Assembly: GCA_019637155.1 (NCBI GenBank)
Contig: JAHBWE010000011.1
Coordinates: forward strand, 1 to 64,000
DNA from: Labilithrix sp.
GTDB taxonomy: Bacteria > Myxococcota_A > Polyangia > Polyangiales > Polyangiaceae
Direction: 5' to 3'
DNA length: 64,000 nt
A model generated the notes under the pieces. That model was given only the letters and a program-made list of their open reading frames with translations. It was not told the DNA's origin and ran no database searches. The translations under genes and the position numbers were made by a program. This document shows, in pieces, positions 1 through 7,701 of this stretch. How positions within the stretch are numbered: position 1 is the first letter of the stretch; the number at the start of each line of letters is the position of its first letter.

Positions 1-570
1 CCCGCCATGCCCGCTGCGCCCGTCATGTCGGCCACGGCCGCTGCGCCCGCCGCGCCTGCCGCGCTGGCCGCTCCTGCCGCGTCGGTCCCGGTTGTCGAGC
101 CCGTTGCGCTGGGCGCGGTCGGGGCGGAGTCGCAGGCGGGGCTGCTGACGGAGGAAGAGGAGAGCGCTGCGCGGTTGGAGCTCGAGCGTGTCGAGGCGGA
201 GGCGGCGGAGCGGATGCGCGAAGAGGTGCTCGCCGCGCGGAAGCGCGAGCAGGACGCGCGCGACCGCGAGATTCGCGAACGACGAAGGGTCGAGCGTGAG
301 CGCGAGCGCCGCGAGCAAGAGGCCATCGCTGCGCGCCGCGCGCAGGAGAAGAAGGAAGAGGAAGACCGCGCTGCCGCCGTGCGCCAAGGCCGCCCCGACA
401 ACCAGCTCCTCGACCTCTCCGGTATCGACGACGAAATCGACGTCGCCCTCGACGCCATCCTCGGCCCGAACCTCTCGTATCCGCCCCCACCCCCCAGCCC
501 CTCCCTCTCCCCACCCCCTTCGCCCGACGGCGACAACGACGACGACAAGGGCGGCCCCCGTTCCTCGTGA
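1..570 (+). CDS. Partial Ala/Pro-rich coiled-coil protein (C-terminal part)
   Basis: The reading frame is open to the left edge, so the true start may lie outside the window; in-frame ATGs occur at 7 and 25. From the ATG at 7 the protein has an Ala/Pro/Val-rich stretch (about residues 1-45), then a long Glu/Arg-rich segment (about 48-125) typical of a charged alpha-helical coiled coil. A short acidic motif LSGIDDEIDVALD follows, then a Pro/Ser tail ending in an Asp-rich run. No enzymatic motif is visible. Low-complexity composition makes homology unreliable; a structural or scaffold role is possible but only inferred. It converges on the lipoprotein gene ending at 746. Confidence 0.5.
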   Translation, partial: PAMPAAPVMSATAAAPAAPAALAAPAASVPVVEPVALGAVGAESQAGLLTEEEESAARLELERVEAEAAERMREEVLAARKREQDARDREIRERRRVERERERREQEAIAARRAQEKKEEEDRAAAVRQGRPDNQLLDLSGIDDEIDVALDAILGPNLSYPPPPPSPSLSPPPSPDGDNDDDKGGPRSS

Positions 571-584
571 GTCGACTCGCCGGG

Positions 585-738
585 CGCGCATGAGCAACTC
601 CTCCGGGCGAGGAGAAGGAGAGGCTAGGAAGGCGCCCGCCGCGCCGCGCCCGCGCATGATCGATTCCTCCGGACGAGGTCAGGCGCGCAGGAGAAGGAGC
701 GCGCCGCCTCCCGCGACGCCCTCCGGCGAGGAGGGCTC
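585..738. repeat. Imperfect direct repeats with hairpin potential between convergent genes
   Basis: The gap between the two convergent genes holds two related copies beginning CGCGCATGA (at 585 and 651, 66 bp apart). Each continues into a CTCCGG-x-CGAGG core, and a third core lies near 720. The first core reads CTCCTC-cgggc-GAGGAG and the third GCCCT...AGGGC, so both can fold into short stems. The position suits a bidirectional terminator, but there is no T-tract. Confidence 0.3.
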
Positions 739-745
739 GTAGGAA

Positions 746-2143
746 TCAGGGATCGTACGGGTCGGGCGTCGGCGGGAGGCTCGCGGTGATGACCGGCGTC
801 TCGCGCGTCGTCGTCGGCGGGAGGCCGGTTTCGCGGCGCCACGTCGCGTAGGCGCGCATGAGGTCGGATGCGAAGGAGGCGCCGACCTGGGCGTAGCCGT
901 CGCGTGTAAGATGCACGCGATCCCTCTGTGCGCGCGGGGGGTCGTCGAGGGACCACTGCGCGATGGAGCCGCTCCCGCCCATCGCCGCGAGCTGGTCGTA
1001 GAACGCGCAGCCGGCTGCGGCCGCGACGCGGCGCTCCGCCTCGATGATCTCGAGGATCTTCGGCGCCGTCACCCACTCGTCGCCCGACTTGATCGCGCGG
1101 TCGGGTGGGCCGAGGAGGAGACACGACGCGCTCGGGACCGCGCGCGCGATGCGGCCGAGCTGATCGACGAGCTGGCGCTCGAACGTCGCCTGCGGGAAGT
1201 CGACGTCGACCGACTCGTTCGTGCCGTACGCGAGCACGACGAGGTTCGGCGCGCGGTGCTTGAGCTGCTCGGCCCAGTGCTGCTCGTTCCACGAGAGCGC
1301 CGTCGTCACGCGCGCGCCGTTGATGCCGAGCGCGTCGAGGACGACGCCGTGCTGCGCCGTTCGATCGAGCGTCATCCCGAAGACGCGCACGTCGCCGTCG
1401 CCGACCGCGCGGACCTCGAGCTGATGCGTCGACGTCTCCGCGATGTCGAACGCGCGGAACGCCGACTGCGCGCGCTCTCCGCGCGTCGCGATCCGAACGA
1501 CGCGGACGCCGTCGACGAACACGTCGAACGCGCCACCGTTCGGTTGCTCGAGGTAGTCGATCTCCGCGCGCGACGTCTTCGCCGTGATGTCCGCCCACGC
1601 GCGCGCGCCGTGCTGGCGCGTGAAGAGCCCGATGCCGGAGAGCCCGTAGAGCCCGTCGCCGGTGTGCTTGCCGCCGGAGAGCTTCGTCTTCTCCGGCGCC
1701 CACTCCGTCGACATCCCGACCTTCACGCCGTCCTGGAACCACTGCTTCCACGGCCGGCCGATCGCGACGAAGCCGCGGCCGCCGTCGCCGAAGCGAGCCT
1801 GCAGCGCGCGCCGCACCGCGCCGGTCTGGATGTCCGCCGCGGTGTGGGAGTCGCCGAACTGCGTGACGCGCACGTCGTCGTCGCCGCGTCCGGCCTCGAG
1901 CCGCGCGAGGGCCTCGAAGAAGCGACGCAACACCGCCGGCCGCTCGAGCGCGCCCACGATCGGCGAGGACCTCCGCTCGACGATCTCGACCGGCGTCTCG
2001 GCGAGCGGTCGCGCGCTCGTCGTCGCGGGCGGCGCGCTCCCGCGAAGATCGTCGAGCGGCGCCGTCGTCTTCGCCTTCGCCGGCTCGCCGCACGCGAGCA
2101 TCGGCGCGGACGCGAGGGCGAGGAGGAGGGCGAGGCGGGTCAT
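746..2143 (-). CDS. SGNH/GDSL-type hydrolase lipoprotein
   Basis: A 465-residue protein read from the ATG at 2143, chosen because it gives a clean lipoprotein signal (MTRLALLLALASAPMLAC, lipidated Cys18); an earlier in-frame start at 2182 would add 13 polar residues. The SGNH fold is shown by block I QFGDSHTAAD (nucleophile Ser near residue 99), block III YGTNES (about 306-311) and a C-terminal DRVHLTRDGY supplying the Asp/His pair. Such enzymes are esterases or O-acetyl-ester hydrolases; a periplasmic or surface glycan or lipid ester is the likely substrate class, but the substrate cannot be read from the sequence. A Pro/Thr-rich linker follows the lipid anchor. It is divergent from the gene at 2241. 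Confidence 0.8.
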   Translation of the reverse strand: MTRLALLLALASAPMLACGEPAKAKTTAPLDDLRGSAPPATTSARPLAETPVEIVERRSSPIVGALERPAVLRRFFEALARLEAGRGDDDVRVTQFGDSHTAADIQTGAVRRALQARFGDGGRGFVAIGRPWKQWFQDGVKVGMSTEWAPEKTKLSGGKHTGDGLYGLSGIGLFTRQHGARAWADITAKTSRAEIDYLEQPNGGAFDVFVDGVRVVRIATRGERAQSAFRAFDIAETSTHQLEVRAVGDGDVRVFGMTLDRTAQHGVVLDALGINGARVTTALSWNEQHWAEQLKHRAPNLVVLAYGTNESVDVDFPQATFERQLVDQLGRIARAVPSASCLLLGPPDRAIKSGDEWVTAPKILEIIEAERRVAAAAGCAFYDQLAAMGGSGSIAQWSLDDPPRAQRDRVHLTRDGYAQVGASFASDLMRAYATWRRETGLPPTTTRETPVITASLPPTPDPYDP

Positions 2144-2240
2144 GGCGCGATCGAGGAGCGGAGAACCCTCATCTTTCCACACGGATGCGAGAGAAACAAA
2201 ACAATGGGGCCGGCGTCCGGCGTCGGGTTAGCGTGGCGTC

Positions 2241-2777
2241 GTGGAGGGCGACGAGCGACAGCCGGAGGACGCGAGCGCTCGGCCGTCGCTCTCGCTCGGG
2301 CGCGGTCCGACCCACAACTGGAGGGTGCTGTTCGCGATCGCGTGGATCGGCGTCCAGCTGACGCTCATCGTCACCGCGGGCCGGCGCCCCGACGGCGCGT
2401 TCGGCTTCCGCATGTTCAGCGAGTCCTCGGTCATGACGCTCGTCCTCTACCGCGAGGTCGACGGCAAACGTGTCCACGTCGCCGACGGCGTCTGGGGCGC
2501 GAAGTCGATCGACGGCCGCGTGCATCGCTTCTCCTGGTTCGATCGCGTGCCGCGCGGGTGGGTCTTCGATCGCGAGATGCCCGCCTCGTACGGCGCGACG
2601 GCGCAGCTCGTGCGACTGCAAGCGGCGCTCGACGACGTCGCCGCGCACGTGCCCGACGACGCGGAGACGACGCGCTTCCTCCTCGACGTGACGATGCGAC
2701 GGAACGGACGCGAGGCGGTGGTCCATCACCTGACGAGCCGCGAGCGCATCGCGACCACGCACGACGAGGTGCACTGA
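2241..2777 (+). CDS. Membrane-anchored protein of unknown function, partner of the HTTM gene
   Basis: 178 residues with a GTG start at 2241. A polar N-terminus is followed by one hydrophobic segment (about 29-47, VLFAIAWIGVQLTLIV) and a soluble domain of about 130 residues with no motif I recognise beyond an FRMFSESS sequence. It ends two bases before the GTG of the HTTM gene at 2779, so the two are almost certainly one transcript. The companion's family includes vitamin-K-dependent gamma-carboxylase-like proteins, so an accessory role to that membrane protein is a reasonable inference, not a demonstration. Confidence 0.7.
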   Translation: MEGDERQPEDASARPSLSLGRGPTHNWRVLFAIAWIGVQLTLIVTAGRRPDGAFGFRMFSESSVMTLVLYREVDGKRVHVADGVWGAKSIDGRVHRFSWFDRVPRGWVFDREMPASYGATAQLVRLQAALDDVAAHVPDDAETTRFLLDVTMRRNGREAVVHHLTSRERIATTHDEVH

Positions 2778-2778
2778 C

Positions 2779-3879
2779 GTGCTCGGCCTCCTCGCGCGCT
2801 TCCGAGACGAGATCAGCGACGGGTACGTCCTCGGTCCCGTCCGCGTCGCGGTCGGCGCGCTGCTCGGGTGGCACGCGCTCGTCGCGGCGGAGGAGCTCGC
2901 GAAGATCGGGTACTTCGGCGACGTCTTCCACCTCCCGATCATCCCGGACGCGCTCGTCCCGTCGCCGCGCCTGTACGCGGTCGTGCTCGCGGCGCGTCTG
3001 TGTCTCGCGATGATGGTGGCGATCGGCATCTGGGCGCGGCCGGCGCTCGGCGCGAGCGCGCTCCTCGGCCTGTGGTGTCTCCTCGCGGATCGCAACCAGT
3101 TCCACCACAACCGTTATTCCCTGTTCTGTTACGCGTTCCTCCTCGCGTTCACGCCGTGCGATCGCTCGTGGCGCGTGACGATGGGCGACGTGCTCGTCCC
3201 GCGCCGCGGTCCGTTCTGGGCGGTGCGGCTCGCGCAGGTGCAGGTCTCGATCATCTACCTCGCGTCGGGAGGCTCGAAGCTCCTCGATCCCGACTGGCGC
3301 GACGGCCTCGTGCTCGGCGATCGGATCGCGCGCCACGCGCACCTCGCGGTGAAGGCGGGCGTGCCGGCGAAGCTCGTCGACGTCCTCGCGCGCCCCGACA
3401 TCGCGAGCGCGACGGCGAAGCTCGCGATCATGACGGAGCTCGTGATCTGCGTCGCGCTGTGGCTCGGGCCGACGCGCGTCGTCGCGCTGTGGTGGGGCCT
3501 CTGGTTCCACGTGACGATCCAGGCGACGTCGAAGGTCGAGGCCTTCAGCGTCCTCGCGCTCGCGCTCTACGGCGTGTTCGTCACGCCGGACCACCGCGCG
3601 CGCACGCTCCGCTTCGATCCCTCACGCTTCTGGGGTCGCCTCGCCGGCACGATCGTCCCCGCGCTCGACTGGTTCGCGCGCTTCGCGGTCGAGCCGTGGG
3701 AGCCCGACGAGAAGGGAGGTCACTCCGTCGTCGTCATCCGGCGCGACGGCCGCCGCGCGACCGGCGTTCCAGCCTTCGCTATGATGACGCGCTGTCTACC
3801 GCTGCTCTTCCCGCTCTGGGCTCCCGTCGCGCTCCTCGCGAGCTTCACGAAGCGCGGCGATTTGACGACCGGGGGGTAG
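2779..3879 (+). CDS. HTTM-domain (gamma-carboxylase-like) membrane protein
   Basis: 366 residues with GTG start at 2779, one base after the preceding stop. Multiple hydrophobic helices alternate with short loops. The arrangement (an N-terminal ALLGWHALVAAEE helix, a FHHNRYSLFCYAFLLAFTP segment, and a C-terminal helix near residues 335-355) matches the HTTM family, which shares a membrane core with vitamin-K-dependent gamma-glutamyl carboxylase. Bacterial members mostly lack a known substrate. The C-terminal 35 bp overlap the tail of the opposite-strand rhodanese-like gene. Family assignment is fairly secure; catalytic activity is unknown. Confidence 0.75.
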   Translation: MLGLLARFRDEISDGYVLGPVRVAVGALLGWHALVAAEELAKIGYFGDVFHLPIIPDALVPSPRLYAVVLAARLCLAMMVAIGIWARPALGASALLGLWCLLADRNQFHHNRYSLFCYAFLLAFTPCDRSWRVTMGDVLVPRRGPFWAVRLAQVQVSIIYLASGGSKLLDPDWRDGLVLGDRIARHAHLAVKAGVPAKLVDVLARPDIASATAKLAIMTELVICVALWLGPTRVVALWWGLWFHVTIQATSKVEAFSVLALALYGVFVTPDHRARTLRFDPSRFWGRLAGTIVPALDWFARFAVEPWEPDEKGGHSVVVIRRDGRRATGVPAFAMMTRCLPLLFPLWAPVALLASFTKRGDLTTGG

Positions 3880-4324
3880 GCGCTGCTTCGCTCATGCGAG
3901 CGGTGAAGCTCGCGAAGCGGTGCCGCGTCGTCGCGGCGGCGAGCGGACGCTTCTCGAGGAGCCAGCGCGGGAACCCGCCCGAGAGCACCAGCGTCGCGCC
4001 GTGGCCGTAGCGACGCAGCACCCGCGCGACGTCGTGCGCGACCGCGACATTTCCCTCGTCGACGAGGACGATGGTGTGCTCGTCGCCGACGCCGATCTCG
4101 CTCATCGCCATCGCGAGCTCCGCGCCGGAGACGGACGATCCGTCGGCGTGGAGCACCCGCGTCGCGTCGAGCTTCGTCGAGCCCGGGATGAAGCGGAGCG
4201 GCCCCACCGCGCGGTGGCGGACGTCGACGACGCGGAGCCACCCCGCGTCGAGGTTCTCCGCGAGCCACCGCGTGGTGGCGACGCCGTTCGAGACGGTGCC
4301 GGAGTCGGGAGGCGCCTTGTTCAT
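3845..4324 (-). CDS. Rhodanese-like domain protein without a catalytic cysteine
   Basis: 159 residues from the ATG at 4324 (MNKAPPDSG). The frame continues upstream, but that part is merely the translation of a large palindrome. The body matches a rhodanese fold: WLRVVDVR near the start, then IVLVDEG, a long helix, GHGATLVLSGGFPRW and KRPLAA, the pattern of the N-terminal half of thiosulfate sulfurtransferases. There is no cysteine anywhere, so it cannot do sulfur transfer by the usual persulfide chemistry and is probably a binding or regulatory version. It may be read together with the lipoprotein gene upstream (40 nt gap, palindrome in between). Confidence 0.65.
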   Translation of the reverse strand: MNKAPPDSGTVSNGVATTRWLAENLDAGWLRVVDVRHRAVGPLRFIPGSTKLDATRVLHADGSSVSGAELAMAMSEIGVGDEHTIVLVDEGNVAVAHDVARVLRRYGHGATLVLSGGFPRWLLEKRPLAAATTRHRFASFTARMSEAAPTPRSSNRRAS

Positions 4325-4354
4325 GATAGTAGAGTTGCATCTACTATCATGAAC
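4319..4354. promoter_or_regulatory. Perfect 15-bp inverted repeat overlapping a start codon
   Basis: Arms GTTCATGATAGTAGA (4319-4333) and its exact complement (4340-4354) flank a 6-nt centre GTTGCA. The element is strikingly AT-rich against its surroundings. It contains the start codon of the rhodanese-like gene (4324) and lies 10 nt past the stop of the upstream lipoprotein gene. It could be an operator for a dimeric repressor or an RNA hairpin masking the start. There is no T-tract, so a classical terminator is less likely. Confidence 0.6.
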
Positions 4355-4363
4355 CGTCAAGGC

Positions 4364-5209
4364 TCAGTCGGCGTAGTCGACGCCTTCGCAGTTCGCCTGC
4401 ACCCACGAGCGGTTCTCGGCCGCGCAGAGGTTGCTGAGGCGGACGCCGGGGCCAGGCATGCAGTTGATCCAGCCCTCGTTCGGGCAGACGAGCATCGAGC
4501 TCACGTCGAGCGCGGTGCGCACGCCGGTCTCGATGCCGGTGAGCGTCGTCTTGCGACCCTTCACGCGCGCCTTCTTGCCGTCGACGAACTGGTTCTTCTC
4601 GCCCGCGTCGAGGACGAGCTCGACCATGCCGCTGTCGGTCATGACCGCGTAGCCCGTCGTCTCGCCGCCGATCGCCATCACGCTCGCGAGCTTGCCTTCG
4701 ACCACGGTCTCGGCCGGCGCGACGCGGTCGTTGCTGTACTGCGTGATCTCGATGACGCCGAGCTCGCTCGCGTGCGTCTCGGTGACGACGATCTTCGCCG
4801 GGACGACGTCGCGGCAGAGGCGCGTGCGGTGGTCGACGATCTTGATCTCGCGGATCTCGGCGCCTTCGACGATTTCGCCGGCGTAGATCTGCGAGCCGCA
4901 GGAGGTGCCCTCGCGGCGGAGGCGGTACTCGCGGGCGTCGGGGACGACCGCGATCTCGAGCGGGCAGAAGCCGCTGAACGCCTCTTCGAGGTGCGCGGTC
5001 ATGTCCTTCAGCTCGAGCTTCGTCGTGCGCACGCAGCCCGACTCGGGCGCGTAGTGAGGCTGGCGGTAGAGATCGAATTTGCCGGCGGCGATCGGCGCGG
5101 GCGCGACGAGCGCCTCCTCGCCGGCGGCGGCGTCTTCGGACGTCGGCGCGGAGCAACCGACAGCAACGGGAACAGCGAGAAGACCAAGAAGAAGAGCGGT
5201 GAGCTTCAT
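4364..5209 (-). CDS. Secreted lipoprotein of unknown function
   Basis: 281 residues from the ATG at 5209, chosen because MKLTALLLGLLAVPVAVGC is a textbook lipoprotein signal with Cys19; the longer open frame upstream lacks such a signal at its start. The mature part begins with a short Ser/Glu/Ala linker, then a beta-rich domain with several cysteines (SGCVRT, SGFCPLE, GTSCGSQ, RLCRD) that could form disulfides in the periplasm. The C-terminus has VCPNEGWINCMPGPG. No family is recognised. A 21-bp dyad lies 22 bp upstream and a large palindrome follows the stop. Confidence 0.7.
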   Translation of the reverse strand: MKLTALLLGLLAVPVAVGCSAPTSEDAAAGEEALVAPAPIAAGKFDLYRQPHYAPESGCVRTTKLELKDMTAHLEEAFSGFCPLEIAVVPDAREYRLRREGTSCGSQIYAGEIVEGAEIREIKIVDHRTRLCRDVVPAKIVVTETHASELGVIEITQYSNDRVAPAETVVEGKLASVMAIGGETTGYAVMTDSGMVELVLDAGEKNQFVDGKKARVKGRKTTLTGIETGVRTALDVSSMLVCPNEGWINCMPGPGVRLSNLCAAENRSWVQANCEGVDYAD

Positions 5210-5230
5210 AGTGAGGAACCCCCGACAAGC

Positions 5231-5251
5231 ATGTACGCCCCTTGCGTACAT
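5231..5251. promoter_or_regulatory. 21-bp dyad, candidate operator
   Basis: Arms ATGTACGC (5231-5238) and GCGTACAT (5244-5251) are exact complements around a 5-nt centre CCCTT. The site lies 22 bp upstream of the lipoprotein start at 5209 on the minus strand, where a repressor or activator dimer would act. No regulator is encoded next to it. Confidence 0.4.
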
Positions 5252-5354
5252 CTGCGCGTGTGTTGGCGTGTGTATGACGCGGCCCCACCCACTGGTCAAG
5301 GCACCCCCACCCATATTTTGACTTGATGCGTCAAGGCCTCAGGTGGTCAACGTC

Positions 5355-5409
5355 GGGGGCTCCGCTCGGGTTGCTTCGCAACCGCTTGCGCGGCCGCTTC
5401 TGGGGCCCC
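5355..5409 (+). repeat. GC-rich dispersed repeat, copy 1
   Basis: The segment begins GGGGGCTCCGC and ends GCCGCTTCTGGGGCCCC. Read on the other strand, 15804-15878 begins GGGGCTCTGCC and ends with GCCGCTCTTC...GGGGCCCC. The shared ends with a variable middle suggest a small REP-like family. Confidence 0.35.
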
Positions 5410-5517
5410 GTGTCGAGCGGTCTGATCTGGGTGTCGGGGCGGCGCAGGGTGGCACATGGGGGGGTGTTGAATTTGTGGGGGATTTTGTTGGCGCGGGGGG
5501 TGCTTCGCGCGCGGGTG

Positions 5518-7701
5518 ATGAAGGCACGCCAGATTGCGCTCTTGGCGCTCGTTGTTGCTTGCGGCGGGACGGCGGCGGTGAAGAAGGATGCGCCCGGCAC
5601 TTCGGTGACGACCGAGGTGCCGCAGGCGCGGCGGCAGGGGCTCGCGGAGCTGCAGGCGAAGCTCGATGAGGTGAAGGACCTCGACGCGGCCGGGTTCGCC
5701 GCGAGGTACGCGCTGCCGTACCAGACCTCGCTCGGCTACGAGCCGCTGAAGGCCGGCGGCCTCGATCGCGTGAAGGCCTCGAGCTTCGCGCTCCAGCCGG
5801 GCGAGGAGGACGCGCTCGCGAAGAATGGGTTCGTCGTCGCCGGTCGCAAGAAATTCCCGAGCTTCATCTACGGCTACCAGAGCATCTACTCCGACGACCT
5901 GCCGGTCTACGTGTCCGCCGACTCGATCCTCTACGCGGTCCACCAGTCGTACGACGCGATCTTGAAGCGGATCGAAGCGCGCGCGCTCTTGCCCGCCCTC
6001 ACGCGCCTCGTGTCGAACATGCAGCGAGCGCTCGCGGCGGGCGCGGCGAACGCGTACCCCGCCGACGTCCGCGCCGACGTGGACCTCTACCTCGCGGTCG
6101 CGCGCGGTCTCCTCGACGGGCAGGCGAGCGGATCGAACGCGAAGGCGAACGAGCTCGTGAAGAAGGCGCTCGCGGCGGCGGGGCAGGACGACGTCGTGCT
6201 CTTCGGGAAGACGCGCACCGAGGACTTCTCGCAGTTCGAGCCGCGCGGGCACTACACGGAGAGCCCCGAGCTCGGCCGCTACTTCCGCGCGACGATGTGG
6301 CTGGGTCGCGTCGACTTCCGCATCCTCGAGACGCAGCCAGATCACACGCAGGTCTTCAACCGCCGCCAGCTCGAAGGCGCGTACGCGCTCCGCGCGGTCA
6401 TGGACGCGAGCGCGATCGAGGACTGGAAGCTCATCGATCGGACGGTGGGCGCGTTCGTCGGCGAGCCCGACAACATGACGCTCCCGCAGCTCGACGCGCT
6501 CCTCGCCGACTTGAAGAGCGCGAGCGGCGCCGAGCTCTCGAAGCTCGAAGACGGCGCGATCGCGCAGGCGGTGTCGAACGGCGGCTACGGCGCGCAGCGG
6601 ATCTCGAGCCACATCATGATCAACGGCCTCCGGAGCGGGACGATGCCGCTCTCGAGCACGTTCCTGCTCTTGGGTCAGCGCTACGTCGTCGACAGCCATG
6701 TGTTCTCGAACGTCGTCTACGACCGCGTGAACCGGCCCAACGTGCCGCAGCGGATGCTGCCGAACCCGCTCGACGTCGCGTTCGCCGCGCTCGGGAACGA
6801 CCAGGCCGGGCAGCTCCTCGGCGACGAGCTCGGGAAATACCAGTACGCGCCGGACCTCGCGTCGATGCGCGTCCTCGTCGACGCGCATCCGTCGGACTAC
6901 TGGGAGGCGAACCTCTACAACGAGTGGCTCGGCATGGTCCGCACCCTCTCGCCGACGAAGGAGACCGTCGCGGATCCGAGCGCCGCGGGCATGCCGCGCG
7001 TCACCGGCACCGAGCCGTGGGGCCGGCGCATCCTCTCGACGCAGCTCGCGTCGTGGGCGGAGCTCCGTCACGACACGCTCCTCTACGTGAAGCAGTCGTA
7101 CACGGCGGGGAACGCGTGCGAGTTCCCGGACGCGTACGTGGAGCCATACCCCGAGCTCTTCACCCGCCTCGCGTCGTTCGCGGCGAAGGGTGACGCCGTC
7201 ACCGCCTCGTTCGACATCCCCGAGGTGAAGGCGTACTTCGAGCGCCTCCGCGAGGCCGCGACCGTGCTCGAGGCGATGGCGAGGAACCAGCGCGCGGGCA
7301 CGCCGCACACGACCGAGCAGCTCGCCTTCATCAACCAAATGACGTTCTCGATGGGCTGCGGCACGCTCGAGGCATGGGACGGCTGGTACGCGAAGCTCTT
7401 CTTCGAGCACCGGAAGGCTGCCGAGCTCGATCCCACGATCGTGGACGTGCACACGCAGCCGACGGACGAATCCGGCAACGTCGTCGGCAAGGTGCTCCAC
7501 GTCGGCACCACGATGCCGCGCGCGATGGTCGTCGCGGTCGAGAGCTGCTCGGGCCCGCGCGCCTACGTCGGCCTCGTGTCGAGCTACCACGAGACGGTGA
7601 CGGAGCAGTACAAGCGCCTCACCGACGAGGAGTGGAAGAAGAACCTGTTCCAGAGTCCCCCCGCGGAGGTGGGCTGGTTCGACGATCTCGTCGCGCGCTG
7701 A
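5518..7701 (+). CDS. DUF3160 domain lipoprotein
   Basis: 727 residues from the ATG at 5518, which gives MKARQIALLALVVAC with lipobox Cys15; 65 upstream in-frame codons translate an intergenic repeat and are left out. The long helical body contains the DUF3160 hallmark around YQSIYSDDLPVYVSADSILY followed by a His/Tyr-rich helix (AVHQSYDAIL). It ends with a region carrying GCGTLEAWDGWY and HVGTTMPRAMVV. Members are extracytoplasmic and of unknown function. The last 83 bp overlap the 3' end of the opposite LysR gene. Confidence 0.8.
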   Translation: MKARQIALLALVVACGGTAAVKKDAPGTSVTTEVPQARRQGLAELQAKLDEVKDLDAAGFAARYALPYQTSLGYEPLKAGGLDRVKASSFALQPGEEDALAKNGFVVAGRKKFPSFIYGYQSIYSDDLPVYVSADSILYAVHQSYDAILKRIEARALLPALTRLVSNMQRALAAGAANAYPADVRADVDLYLAVARGLLDGQASGSNAKANELVKKALAAAGQDDVVLFGKTRTEDFSQFEPRGHYTESPELGRYFRATMWLGRVDFRILETQPDHTQVFNRRQLEGAYALRAVMDASAIEDWKLIDRTVGAFVGEPDNMTLPQLDALLADLKSASGAELSKLEDGAIAQAVSNGGYGAQRISSHIMINGLRSGTMPLSSTFLLLGQRYVVDSHVFSNVVYDRVNRPNVPQRMLPNPLDVAFAALGNDQAGQLLGDELGKYQYAPDLASMRVLVDAHPSDYWEANLYNEWLGMVRTLSPTKETVADPSAAGMPRVTGTEPWGRRILSTQLASWAELRHDTLLYVKQSYTAGNACEFPDAYVEPYPELFTRLASFAAKGDAVTASFDIPEVKAYFERLREAATVLEAMARNQRAGTPHTTEQLAFINQMTFSMGCGTLEAWDGWYAKLFFEHRKAAELDPTIVDVHTQPTDESGNVVGKVLHVGTTMPRAMVVAVESCSGPRAYVGLVSSYHETVTEQYKRLTDEEWKKNLFQSPPAEVGWFDDLVAR

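Larger units (their letters stand above)
5210..5517. other. 308-bp intergenic region between divergent genes
   Basis: This gap separates the lipoprotein (start 5209) from the DUF3160 gene (start 5518). It holds a 21-bp dyad (5231-5251), a short TTGATGCGTCAA palindrome near 5323, and a GC-rich repeat element (5355-5409) related to one near 15.8 kb. An open frame crosses the right half in phase with DUF3160 but looks non-coding. No clear sigma-70 promoter is seen. Confidence 0.6.

Noticed and set aside
5323..5517. Earlier start for the DUF3160 protein
   Set aside because: The 65 extra codons translate an intergenic repeat and would bury the lipoprotein signal that begins at 5518.
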